Source of the DNA: Porphyra umbilicalis
Taxonomy: Eukaryota > Rhodophyta > Bangiophyceae > Bangiales > Bangiaceae
Assembly (NCBI GenBank): GCA_002049455.2
Contig: KV918847.1
Location: 124,001 to 188,000 of the forward strand
Length of the DNA stretch: 64,000 nt
Direction: 5' to 3'
The stretch's first letter is position 1; each line of letters begins with the position of its first letter. Positions 1 through 9,542 of this stretch are shown piece after piece. Under the pieces are notes generated by a model, which was not told the origin of the DNA, did not search any database, and worked only from the letters and a program-made list of their open reading frames with translations. The position numbers and the translations under genes were made by a program.

Positions 1-28
1 AGGTTGTCACAAATGGTAGAATAGACAC
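1..28. mobile_element. right terminus of a small TIR element cut by the window edge
   Basis: Bases 15-28 read GGTAGAATAGACAC, the same terminal sequence that ends the complete 743-bp element at 6478-7220. The remainder of this copy would lie outside the window. The base pair after it is GA rather than the TA expected for a target duplication, so this copy may be degenerate. Confidence 0.4.
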
Positions 29-1372
29 GAGGGAGGCTTCCAGAGGCATCAAGAAGCGAACTGTTCAAGGCCAATTAGAACGCTTCCTGGATCCGCACCG
101 CGCCCCGAAACTTTCAGGAACCTTTGACCCGCCGCTGGCCTCTTCCACATTGGTATTCCTGGGTGGGGGATGCCCGATATTGCGTTTGGATGGCGGTTCT
201 GTTTCCGTAGGGCAGCACATCTGCCCCCAATTGTCCGGAGCCAGGGGCGAGCACGCCAGTATCTTAGATACCTGTCGCCTAGGCCTCTGCAGTTGGCGGC
301 GATAGAGGGGCGGAAGAGTGCAGCGCGCCGGTTGGCGCTGGTCAAGGGCGGCAGTTGAGCAGTCCCAGTTTCTTGAAATGGGTCTTGTAACGCACCTCAA
401 ATGGGGCCGTCACCCACGTGGACCGGCAAATTGTGGCCGTCAGAACCCTCTCTACGGCTGTCACGGTCCCGGTAAGAATCTTGAGACCAGCAGCGCTGCC
501 GTACATTCGGGCGCCCTCGGCCCCGGAGCGCACCATCTTGGCCGTGACGTAGATGATTGCCCCCATATCAAGACGCGGGTCCAGGGCCATCATGACGCGA
601 GGTTCGGGTAGGTCGGGGGGAGGGAGATGGCACAGAATACTAGAACAAGCGCCGTCAAAGAATCACAATGCCCACCAGGGAGGAGAGCGCGCGTCATCCC
701 GGCACTTCAACCCACAGAGTCGGGAAGAAGGGCCGGGGATGAGGCAAGTGGGACTTGACGCAGGAGCCCCCGACACCTCCACGGACTCGTGGGCCGCAGG
801 CCAGCTCCGTTGGAGCATGTGACCGTGCCTGACACCCAGTGGGGCGACTTTTGGCGCCGCCGCGTTCGCGGGGCTCGCCCGATAGTGCCAAGGGATGCGG
901 CTGCCGGTGCTTCCGCGAGCCCAGGACGGTTCGACCCGCTGACCTCACATGGGGGATGTTTTGTGCAAGGGCAATGAGAATGGGGACCAAAAGCTGTGTC
1001 GAGGGTTGACAGACACTTCTGAGCCCAGTTCTGTTGTCAAAAACAGTGTCTGGCCAGCAGGTTGCTTAGGAGAGACCATCGAAAACCCGGATCATTTGAT
1101 CCGAAAAGGTTCATGTGATCCGGTTGGGTCGTAGACACTAGCTCGGAAGGCCCCCCCTCGCAAGAGGGCACCAGTGGGGCAGTTGACCTGGTCCACGTGG
1201 CGAATCCGGAAAAAAGTGGCCTTAGGTCTGTGCGGGCGAAAAATATAATGAAAAGGATCCGAGCGGCCAATAGAATTTCGCAGTTGACGACAGGATCCAA
1301 TGGGGCGTTACAACTACAGTCAAAAGTCAGAAGAGCCGAAACACTGGGTCTTTACGAAGCTTTAGGCGCCTA
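29..1372. other. no gene recognised
   Basis: All six frames are short and lack family motifs. The only structure seen is a possible 96-bp degenerate relative of the 743-bp element at about 1045-1140. It has AGTGTCT at the left, AGACACTA at the right and an internal near-palindromic GGATCATTTGATCC at 1089-1102. Confidence 0.4.
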
Positions 1373-1406
1373 ATACTGAACTCACGCCTAGGCGTGAGTT
1401 CAGTAT
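1373..1406. repeat. perfect 34-bp palindrome
   Basis: Bases 1373-1389 and 1390-1406 are exact reverse complements with no unpaired centre (core GCCTAGGC). It sits 2 bp outside the left inverted repeat of the 1409-4572 element. It could be a hairpin end, a fused pair of transposon termini or a protein-binding site. Confidence 0.85.
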
Positions 1407-1408
1407 GA

Positions 1409-4400
1409 TATGGTGGTTTTCTGAAAAATGGCCAGCCTGCGGGGGTCATGGTTTGCCCAAAGAAAACTATACCCCCCTCATGGGGTCAAAATCGGCACTG
1501 ACGAGTGCGACCGGGCAGTCAACCTGCCTGTCCCACGACCAACATGCCGGTCTCCTGTGCCATATTCGGGAACAGGGCGATCTGTGTGTGGCCCAGGCCC
1601 ACGGATCGTCCTCAGTAGTGCCCTTCTGACAAAGTACGAGTGCCACCAGGGCGTGCTTCTGAATCGGGTGGGCAAACCCATGCCTGCCAGAATTGCTAAG
1701 GTCATGGTTCTTAATCGAACCATCGCGAATGGACGCTCTGGGGGGGTATAGTTCTTAGTGAGATGGTGACCGGCCTGCCGGAGCTGAAATGGAGGCGCAA
1801 ACTATCACCCCCCCCCTCGGCCTCTGTCACCTGGCTGTCAGGAGCTGAGATCAGCTGGGCCCACCCCATTGGTCGAATGACCCACCCACTTCTGGCGAGC
1901 GTCTCTGAGCCAGGTCTGCTGAGTGGGTGGGCCGGTCTCGCAGGCAACCTGGAGCATGGACGAAGGGGGACTGGCCTGATGGAGTCGCACGGAGGACCAC
2001 TTGTTGCACGTGTGGCAGTCACAGAGGGGCGGTCACAGCCGCACAAGGACTTGGCTGGAGGAAGCGGGTGTCCCCGTTGCTCTCTCTCACAAACGCGAAG
2101 AGCATCCCATCGATCGTCCTATCGGGTGACCCAAGAGTGAAAACGAAGGATATTCACTTGTACAGATATTTTCTGCCAAATCTGCTGGCCACCTGCCGGC
2201 CCGTGTGCGGCCGCAGAGCTCTCAATCGACGGGTGTGCCTGTTTTGACCCTTTGAGAGGGGGGTGAGACTGGATACTGGACCTGCCGGTGGCGGATCGTC
2301 CCCCCCACCGTCGTCCCCCCCACCGTCGTCCCCCCCACCGTCGTCCCCCCCACCGTCGTCCCCCCCACCGTCGTCCCCCCCACCGTCGTCACCCTCACCG
2401 TCGTCACCCCCACCGTCGTCACCCTCACCGTCGTCCCCCCCGCCGTCGTCCCCCCGCCGGCCGCCGGAACTCCGTCCTCCCCCCTGCCGTCATCCGTCAC
2501 GCCGGCCACCGCCACGCCAGCTATTGCCATGCCGGCCGCGGCCATGCCGGCCGCGGCCATGCCGGCCGCCGGCACGCTGGCCGCCGGCACGCTGGCCGCC
2601 GGCACGCTGTTGTCCCCCCCACCTTCGTGCCCCGCGCCGTCGTCCCCTCCACCGGCCACCACCACATCGTTGTTCCCCCCGCCGGCCACCGCCACGTCGA
2701 TCGCCGCCACGCTGGCCGCCGCCACGTCGACCGCCGCCACGCCGGCCGCCGCCACGTCGACCGCCGCCACGCCGGCCGCCGCCACGTCGACCGCCGCCAC
2801 GCCGGCCGCCTCTCCGGCCGCCACCGTTCCATCCGCCACCGCTCCGGCCGCCACCGCTTCAAGCGCCACCCTACCCGCCGCCACCGCACCATCCGCCACC
2901 ACCTCGCTCGACACCGCCCTTTTCGCGACCATCTCGCTCACGACCACGCCGCCCACGATCTCCTCGCCCACAACCGCCCCGCCTACGACGCCGCGCACCT
3001 CGGCCCCAACCACCTCCGTCCCTCCCACCACCGCCCCGCCCATGATCACTCTGCCCACTGCTGCCTCGCCCGCCATCTCTCCTCCCACCACCACCCCGCC
3101 CACCGCCGCCGCGCCAACCGCCGTCCCCCCACCGCCGTCCCACCCACCGCCGCCCCACCTACCGCCGTTCCGCCCACCGCCATCCGGCCCATATGCATCC
3201 CGCCCGCGGCCGTTCCGCGCGCCGGAGGGTTGAGGCAGACGGGCATAGAGGTGGGCGTGGAGGTGGGCTCTTATTTTTTGACGGAGGCAAGAGAGTGTAC
3301 GGCCATGGAGAGGCCGGTGTGGTGGGCTGGTGGGAACAAGCGGTGGGCGACGGGGGAGATAGGCAGCCACAAGAAAATAAACAGCTCGTCACTCGGTGAA
3401 TAGAGGCTCTGAGGAGCGTGGAGGCGCGCGGGGGAGGCCGTGAGCGGCAGCAAAGCGGCGGCCTCGCCGTGCGGGTGGCGGCGAGTAGGCGGGCGTGGCG
3501 GCGCTGTCCGCGGGCGGCGGCGATTGGTCGTGGTCTGGGCAACCGTCTTTGTGCGACGGCGCGTCGTCAGCGGCGACGGTGCCGGCGCCCGCGGGCGGCA
3601 GCCGCTCACCGTCCTTGTCGCCTCCTGCGGGCGGCGCGGCGCCGCCACAGACGCCGTCGCCAGCTGATAGTGACGGCGCCGGGGACGCGGCCTGCGGCCG
3701 GACGGGCCCGAGAGTGGGGGGGGGGGGCGGGGGGCGTCCCTGACGCTCCCCAATGGAGAAGTGGGCCAGAGAGAGAAGAACACTCGTTTTATTCCAACAG
3801 AGCACGGCAAGAGAGGAGTTGCACAGGAGGGGAGCACGCGGGGCAGCTTCAAAACCCTGAAATGACACGAAAGCCGTACGAGCGAAGAAAGGGGCTGCGA
3901 CAGGCTACATGGCAGAGGAGACGACAGAAATGACAAGGAACCCACAGAACGGTCGGGTCTGCGGCTCCAGCGGAGACACGTGTGGGTGATGGCAGCAAAA
4001 GGGGTCCGTTACCGTACATGCCATTGACTACGATGGGTGTAGCGCTGGGGAGCCGTGGTAGGGGCTGGTGGGGGACTGCAATGGAGGGGGGTGCCGCGAC
4101 GACGACGATGCGCTCTCGTTCCGCACCTCCGCTGCACCCCCCCCCTGTTTGCCTCAAAATGCCATGATTGTTCGTTGGCGACGGCTCCCGCATCCTGTGG
4201 CCAGCAGCGGCCGGCGTCGTGAGGACAATCTGAATCGGGGCCGGTACATCTTTTTTGACCGTGATCATGCCCCAAGAGACATTAGGAATTCCGCCCAGGA
4301 CGATCGCTCGCTTCGCGAGGATATCTTCTGGGTCAAGTCTCACGTGCGTGCAAGAATAACCGCACGTTTCGTGGGACGTGTGACTTTGTGCTCTTCAAAG

Positions 4401-4572
4401 GCCGTTTCCGAGCGATAGCCTGCTGTCCCGGGTCCAGTGCCTGTCGGGGCACTTGGAGAACGGAGTGTATGCGCCTCATTGGCCGAGAGCTATCTCGTGA
4501 TCGAGTGGTCCACATATAGTTTGGGCAAACCATCACCCACCCAGGCTGGCCATTTTTCAGAAAACCACCATA
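1409..4572. mobile_element. 3.16-kb element with ~50-bp terminal inverted repeats
   Basis: Bases 1409-1459 and the reverse complement of 4521-4572 match over about 51 bp. Both begin TATGGTGGTTTTCTG and carry a few mismatches near the middle. TA is present at both outer ends, compatible with a Tc1/mariner-style TA target duplication (element proper 1411-4570). No transposase is visible inside. Most of the interior is a GC-rich minisatellite, so this would be a non-autonomous element or a captured fragment. A smaller inverted pair built on ACTATACCCCCC lies inside it at about 1465-1479 and 1741-1754. Confidence 0.65.
2284..3233. repeat. GC-rich minisatellite block, 15-bp units then longer units
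   Basis: From about 2290 to 2455 a 15-bp unit (CCACCGTCGTCCCCC and close variants) repeats about eleven times. At 2525-2610 a different 15-bp unit based on GCCATGCCGGCCGCG repeats. At 2695-2810 longer units built on GCCGCCACGTCGACC repeat. All six frames stay open because the units are multiples of 3 and GC-rich. The long ORFs here (for example 2222-3370 minus, a Gly/Val/Ala repeat protein) are therefore not evidence of coding by themselves. Confidence 0.85.
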
Positions 4573-5028
4573 CAACACGGCAAAGAGGGCTTTACACGTT
4601 GAGCCGATGACGGATGCTTCAGTGGCTCGTCGTGATTCTTCGTGATTGTCACTGGATTTTAGACCAGCTCTCAATAGTGCGGCAGTGCACTGGCGCCATA
4701 GTTGGGCATCCGGTTTGGCGAAACAGGTTGCGACTGGTGAACACAGCTTTTTGTGTTGGGAGACTGGCCTCAACCAGTTTAGTGGAGACTACGTTCGCGC
4801 CCGCATGTCCTCAACGGGACGTCTGTGTCGGGCCCAGCGTTGATTCCTGCCGACCAATACGGTGCAGTCTGTCTCTTGGGTTTGTCCGCGAGTCTGCAGG
4901 CGCGTGTGCTGTTGCGTTGTGCAGGCCAGCACCGAGCGCCGCTGTTGCTGCTTCTTTCTCCCTCCCCCGCCCACCTCCCCTTCACCGCGATAACCCTCTC
5001 TTGCGCCGCTGTCGCCTGCTCGCCTTCC
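4573..5028. other. upstream region of the 5029 gene
   Basis: No coding sequence is supported. The stretch 4905-5028 is pyrimidine-rich and leads into CCATGG at the proposed start of the next gene, so it may hold its 5' untranslated region or promoter. No TATA-like element is clear. Confidence 0.3.
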
Positions 5029-6207
5029 ATGGTGTCGACCGTAGGGGCCTCCTCGTCCGTGCCGACGGCCGTCGGCGCGCCCGCATGTGGGGAGTACGGC
5101 CTGCCAGCGAATGTGGACACGGCCGCCTGGGCGGCCCTGATGCGCCCCTGTGTGGGGCACCTGCAGCAGATCAAGCCGGCCGGGATGATGGCGCGCGTGT
5201 CGCGCCTCGCCGACAAGGCGACGGTGACCGCCGTGTCTGTTTGGTTGCACTGCGGCTTGCACTACCAGCCACGGCCACCGGCGGACCCCGTGTGCACGCC
5301 GCCCGTCGCTGGGAGCATGCCGCCGGTGAATCAACCCGAAAAAGGCTGCTGCTTTTTCCCCCTGCGACGGGACGAGTCGGGCGTGGCCTGTTGGGAGGTG
5401 CGCGTTTTTCGCGCTTCTCCGGCGGGGCAGCTGCCGGCCGTCGCTGGGCGCTGGGTGATTGAGCTCGTGCATCTCCCAAACCGGGGCGACCCGCTGCGGT
5501 TTTGTGCGGCGTCAGAGGTAGACGCGCGCGCGTGGCATCGGCAGCTGCGGATGCGCGCGGCCCCGCTAGTGCTGGTTTGGACGCGGCACGTGGGCGTGGC
5601 GGGCGGTGGCGGCGGTGGCGGCGACGGGGTCGGCCCGGTGCTCGGCCCGCCGGCGGCGGCGAGGCGGCTCCTTGTGATGGAAGCGCTCACCCGCGGCGCG
5701 CGCCACCTGGTGGCCACCGGCGCGCTGGAGGGCGAGGCGGGGGTGGCCGGGTTTGTGACCGAGGTGACGCAGAAGGAGGCGTCCGACCTCGCTGCCGCGG
5801 CCGGCCCTGTTGTCGGCGTGGCGCTCCAGTCGGTGTGTTTTGCGGCTCGCGTCTTTGCTGCCGCGCAAGGCGTTTTCGAGGCGGCCGCGCAGGCATCGGC
5901 GGATGTGGACGGCCTGCACAAAGTATGTCGTCGGTTGCTCATCGCCCTCAAAGACGTCCGCGATGACGCTGACGTGGGGTCTGTGGAGCTCCTCCATCTT
6001 CTGAGCCGCCTCCTCGCCGACGTTGAGGCGGCGGCGGGGGAGCTGCATCACCTGGTTCGGTCCCGCCGGCAGCGCGCGTTGCTCGCCTGCAGCGCGTCGC
6101 GCCGGGGGGTGGAGGTCGGTTCCGACTTGGGCGATCGGCTGTCCCAGAGCCGGCGGAATGCGAGCGGGCTGCTGGACGAGCTGGTCCTGGCGCTGCAGCG
6201 GGGTTGA
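5029..6207 (+). CDS. hypothetical protein: PH-like segment plus helical bundle reminiscent of MLKL/HeLo N-terminal domains
   Basis: The ATG at 5029 is chosen because it lies in a CCATGG context and starts the globular part; the frame is open back to 4825. The product is 392 residues. Residues about 100-180 read like a PH-type fold: strands such as CWEVRVF and WVIELVHL, then an amphipathic C-terminal helix containing DARAWHRQLRM. A Gly-rich linker follows at about residues 190-205. From about residue 213 to the end the protein is almost entirely Ala/Leu-rich amphipathic helix, with spacing like the four-helix bundle of MLKL_NTD, HeLo and plant MCAfunc domains. Membrane association or a signalling adaptor role would be inference. 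No enzyme motif is seen. Codon use is strongly GC3-biased like the genes at 7.7-12 kb and unlike the transposons, suggesting a host gene. Confidence 0.65.
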   Translation: MVSTVGASSSVPTAVGAPACGEYGLPANVDTAAWAALMRPCVGHLQQIKPAGMMARVSRLADKATVTAVSVWLHCGLHYQPRPPADPVCTPPVAGSMPPVNQPEKGCCFFPLRRDESGVACWEVRVFRASPAGQLPAVAGRWVIELVHLPNRGDPLRFCAASEVDARAWHRQLRMRAAPLVLVWTRHVGVAGGGGGGGDGVGPVLGPPAAARRLLVMEALTRGARHLVATGALEGEAGVAGFVTEVTQKEASDLAAAAGPVVGVALQSVCFAARVFAAAQGVFEAAAQASADVDGLHKVCRRLLIALKDVRDDADVGSVELLHLLSRLLADVEAAAGELHHLVRSRRQRALLACSASRRGVEVGSDLGDRLSQSRRNASGLLDELVLALQRG

Positions 6208-6477
6208 GGGCGGGCGGGGTGTATGGCGGCCAGATCTCTTTGTAAAACATTCTGCGGCCCTCTCAACGACAATACGGGACGTACATGGATGTAGTCAACT
6301 GCGGCGCCGCGGGTGCGTCACAGGCAGGGAGTGTCTGTCACCAGGCGCAAGCCGGCCAGCACTTCCGTGGCGACTCCCGACACTGTCAATACACAATGCC
6401 CGTCGCAGGGGCGGCCGCCGCCGGGCCGGCGGAGCTGCCAACGCCAGCGGCGTGCGCATGGGTGGGGCCTAAATTTA

Positions 6478-7220
6478 GTGTCTATTATACCGCAGAATCG
6501 CATCAAATGATGCGGTGCTGCGCATCAAATGATGCGGTGCTGCTCATCAAATGATGCGGTGTCGGAATCGCGGTTTCCGGGGCATCTGAGTGGGAAATCG
6601 GCCCTTTTGGCACCTATAAACTCACGTTGTTGCTGTTCTCGTCGGCAGTATGGAGCTGGGTGGTCGCCTTGTTAGCCCAGCGTAAAGAAGACCCGTTGAG
6701 GATGACCCTCATATGAAAAAAATGATGAAAGCCCACTCAGAGGGCATCTGCCGGCGGGGCCGAGCATCGCCCTCCCCCCCCCCCCCCTCCAGAACCCCCA
6801 AATACGTCGATTTGGACTTGCAACAGCCACTGTGGGGGCCCCGCGTACTCGTCTTGTTCGACGTGCGGAGGCTGTCCGAACATGTTGTTTCTGCCTAGGG
6901 ACACCTCTGTGTGTCATAGAAAGGGTACGTGGAGTCTCCTGGAGCCGGACAACCCATGAAGAGCTCTGCTTCGTATGGGGCGGGGGAGGGGGGGACATGG
7001 CAGGATGGTCTGCTGGGTGCTTCTGCGGCATCGCCTGTATGGGAAGAAAGAAATATATTCTGGGCGGCCTCCTTCGACCCCAAGGATAAAAAGCCTACGC
7101 AGGACCCGTTCCTGCCGTCAGAATGAGCAACGGAGCAGCCATTCTCTCGTAGCAGAAGACAGAAAAACCGCATCAATTGATGCGAATCGCATCAAATGAT
7201 GCGGTCGGTAGAATAGACAC
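6478..7220. mobile_element. 743-bp non-autonomous TIR element (MITE), TA target site
   Basis: The left end GTGTCTATTATACCG and the right end (reverse complement GTGTCTATTCTACCG) form inverted termini flanked on both sides by TA (6476-6477 and 7221-7222). Subterminal palindromes of the form GCATCAAATGATGC occur three times at the left (6501-6560) and as GCATCAATTGATGC plus GCATCAAATGATGC at the right (7168-7203). There is no transposase ORF inside. TA duplication is typical of Tc1/mariner/IS630 transposases, and one such gene lies at 56191-57204, but no link between the two has been shown. Confidence 0.75.
6501..6560. repeat. 22-bp tandem repeat, three copies, in the MITE left end
   Basis: The unit CATCAAATGATGCGGTGCTG plus two variable bases starts at 6501, 6523 and 6545. 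Each unit contains the palindrome CATCAAATGATG. The array is probably a transposase-binding subterminal array. Confidence 0.85.
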
Positions 7221-7516
7221 TAGCGTGGCACTCGCATGGACGCCGCCCACTGCGTCATGCACGCATCCAACCTCCCAGGGTGGGAACCACAGCACCACGA
7301 CACGGGACTGCCACCTATCCTGGCAGGGTGGCGCTCGTCAGACAACATGCGCGCCAGCGGGTCGGCCCAGCAGGACAACTCAATACCACGCAGTGCGTAC
7401 GGGTCGAGCGGCAGGAAAAGCACCCGCGCGGACAAGAACAAAACAACAACAATGCACTCTCACACGCAGCGGGATTGGCCGCTGTCCCGCAGTTAGAAGA
7501 CCAGGGTGTTGCACGC

Positions 7517-7602
7517 GCAGCCCCAGGCAGCCACAGGCAGCCCCAGGCAGCCACAAGCAGCCCCAGGCAGCCACAGGCAGCCCCAGGCAGCCACAGGCAG
7601 CC
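7517..7602. repeat. 20-bp tandem repeat, about four copies
   Basis: The unit GGCAGCCCCAGGCAGCCACA repeats with one G/A variant. It has an internal 10-bp sub-period (GGCAGCCMCA). It lies just beyond the 3' end of the TrmO-like gene and no function is apparent. Confidence 0.85.
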
Positions 7603-7733
7603 AACTCCTTTGTGGGACAACCACTCAACACCAAGAGTCGCGCCACTCCCCTACGGGCTCCCGGTCGACGATGGCGGCGATGGCCGCAGCGGGGGTGGCG
7701 GTGCTTCGAGATGCGGCGGCCGTGGGGAGTAGC

Positions 7734-8908
7734 TTAGGTCTGCGACCGCGGCCGGCGACGAACAGCGGGGACGGTACAGGAAACAGAGCAAGAAGAGCAA
7801 ACAGTGTAGTTGTGTGAGTGATGCCGTACAAACGCTGGGTCGATGCCGAAGGGCGTACCGGATGCCTCTACGTAGCCCGATGGGGCTCCCCTGTTTTTTA
7901 GCACCGCAAGAAACGGACAGTGCGACGCTCCCCAGCCCGAGCCGCCCCCACGCCACACCTCCCAGCCGCCCTCCCGCGGCACCCCGTCTACACCCCCCGC
8001 GCTGCTCGCAACAAATGGCCCGTCGTCACAGCAAACGGAGCCACACGGGCCAAACGCACAGTCGGGCTCCACCGCGTCGGCCACCTCCTCCACCCACCCC
8101 CCCCGTCCGCCCACCCCCACCCCGTCCGTATACGCCACGTACGGCTTCAAGTCCAACACGGGCGTGCCGTCGAGCAAGTCGAGGCCTTGCACGTCCACCA
8201 CCCCCGCGTCGGGCGCCACGCCGACAATGCGGAGGGCGGACAAGCCGAGCCGATTCGGCCGGTGCGGGGAGCGCGTCGCAAAGACGCCGACGCGCCGCGC
8301 GCGGTCGCCGCGCGGCGGCTTGACCGACGCCCGCCACCCGTCCCCGTTCAAGTGCAACACGGTCACCACCCACACGTGGGAAAAGCCGTCGAGGCCGGCG
8401 AGGGCGGCGGCCATCTGCGACGGGCCGCCCGGGAAGGCGGCGGGGTCGAGGACGATGGCGCCCCGCTGCGCGGTGCCGTGCAGCGTGCCTTCCGTGACGG
8501 GCGGCTGGCGGGGCGTGCCGAACCGCTCCGTGTAGGGGGACCGAACGTGCGCAATGGGCGTCAGCGTAAAGGAAGCGGGGGGGGGGACCGCCCCCGTGTA
8601 GGACCGGGGGGGGCGCCCGGCGCCCTTGTTGGGCGCGCGCGTGGAGGGGGGGATGGGGCGTGTGGGGAGGTGTCCGAGGTGGTAGGGGTGGCAGAGCCGG
8701 CGGCGGGGGTGGAAGAAGCGCCAACGGAGGCCGCAGGCGTCGGTGCGGAGGGGGGCCCACTGCGCGAGGGCGGTGGCGGGTCTCCCGCATCGCCCAAGGG
8801 GAGGGAAGCGCAGGGGACAGGGGGGCGCCGCGTCCGACAGCGGTTGCTGCCGCGATTAGGCCGCGGCGGCAGCGGGCGACCGGGAGCGAGGAAGGCCGGC
8901 AGCGCCAT
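7734..8908 (-). CDS. TRMO: TrmO/TsaA-family tRNA (adenine-N6)-methyltransferase homologue
   Basis: The family (UPF0066/TsaA-like) N6-methylates N6-threonylcarbamoyl-A37 in Thr tRNAs using S-adenosylmethionine. Reading the minus frame upstream of 8414 gives the family N-terminus, TLTPIAHVRSPY then RFGTPRQ at about 8490-8573. These are followed by LAGLDGFSHVWVV, the signature GVFATRSPHRPNRLG, and LDGTPVLDLKPY (about 8120-8400). The proposed start at 8908 (MALPAFLAPGR) gives an Arg/Pro/Ser-rich N-terminal extension that could be an organelle-targeting peptide. That extension lies in a different frame and hits a stop at 8561. The frames join at a nine-base C/G run (8577-8586), so a single-base indel, a sequencing error or an unrecognised splice is needed. 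The C-terminus beyond about 8060 (Cys/Gly-rich) does not match the family and may be wrong. Confidence 0.8.
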
Positions 8909-9542
8909 GGCGGGCGTGCGAGGCGGGTGAGCGAGACCGATGCGGTCGGCGCGGCGGCGTGCCGCGCGGTGAACAACTCGAACTGTTGGAGAGAGCACGG
9001 CCACGGCCCCCCACCACGCTTCCAACCAGCCAATGGCAAGGCCGAATCGGCACGAAAGCCCTACTTTGCGCCAAACAAGACAGTAAAACGAGGCCGGTCC
9101 CCGTTGGCAACGGCGATCACCGCGGCGCGCGTCGGCGCCGCGACCGCGGCGACCGCTCCGCGGCGCGCGGCGGCCGGCCCGCGCGGGATCCGCGGCGCGG
9201 ATCCCGCGCCGTTGCGCCGCGCAAGGCACGGCGGGTCCCGAGATCGGCCGCACCCCACGCCGTGCGGGCGCGGCGCGGCGGCGGCCAAGGGCCGCCGGGA
9301 CGCCCCCCCCCGCAGCCGCCTTTCCGCACCACACGCACCCCTACCCCAGACTACCGCGCCACGCGCGAGGCCAGACCGCACCCCCAAACGGCATGGCGGC
9401 CGACGGCCGGGCGCCGCCACCCCCCCCACGACGCCCAGCCAGGGCGCAAAGCACCGCGAGCAAGGCGGCGGGTGGGCCACCACTCTGCTCACCCACCCCC
9501 CCCCCCCCCTCCCCCGCCCCCCTTACCCCCCCCCCCCGCCTT
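8909..9542. other. GC-rich spacer between two minus-strand genes
   Basis: No coding sequence is supported despite several open frames. The interval includes C runs near 9489-9540. It probably contains the promoter of the TrmO-like gene; an ATTGG (CCAAT-box) element is present on the minus strand near 9030. Confidence 0.35.

Noticed and set aside
2222-3403. Long ORFs on both strands over the minisatellite (up to 382 codons)
   Set aside because: Repeat units are multiples of three and contain no stops in any frame; openness is a composition effect and no domain is seen.
7517-7602. CRISPR-like array
   Set aside because: The repeats are contiguous 10/20-bp units without unique spacers, and the context is eukaryotic.
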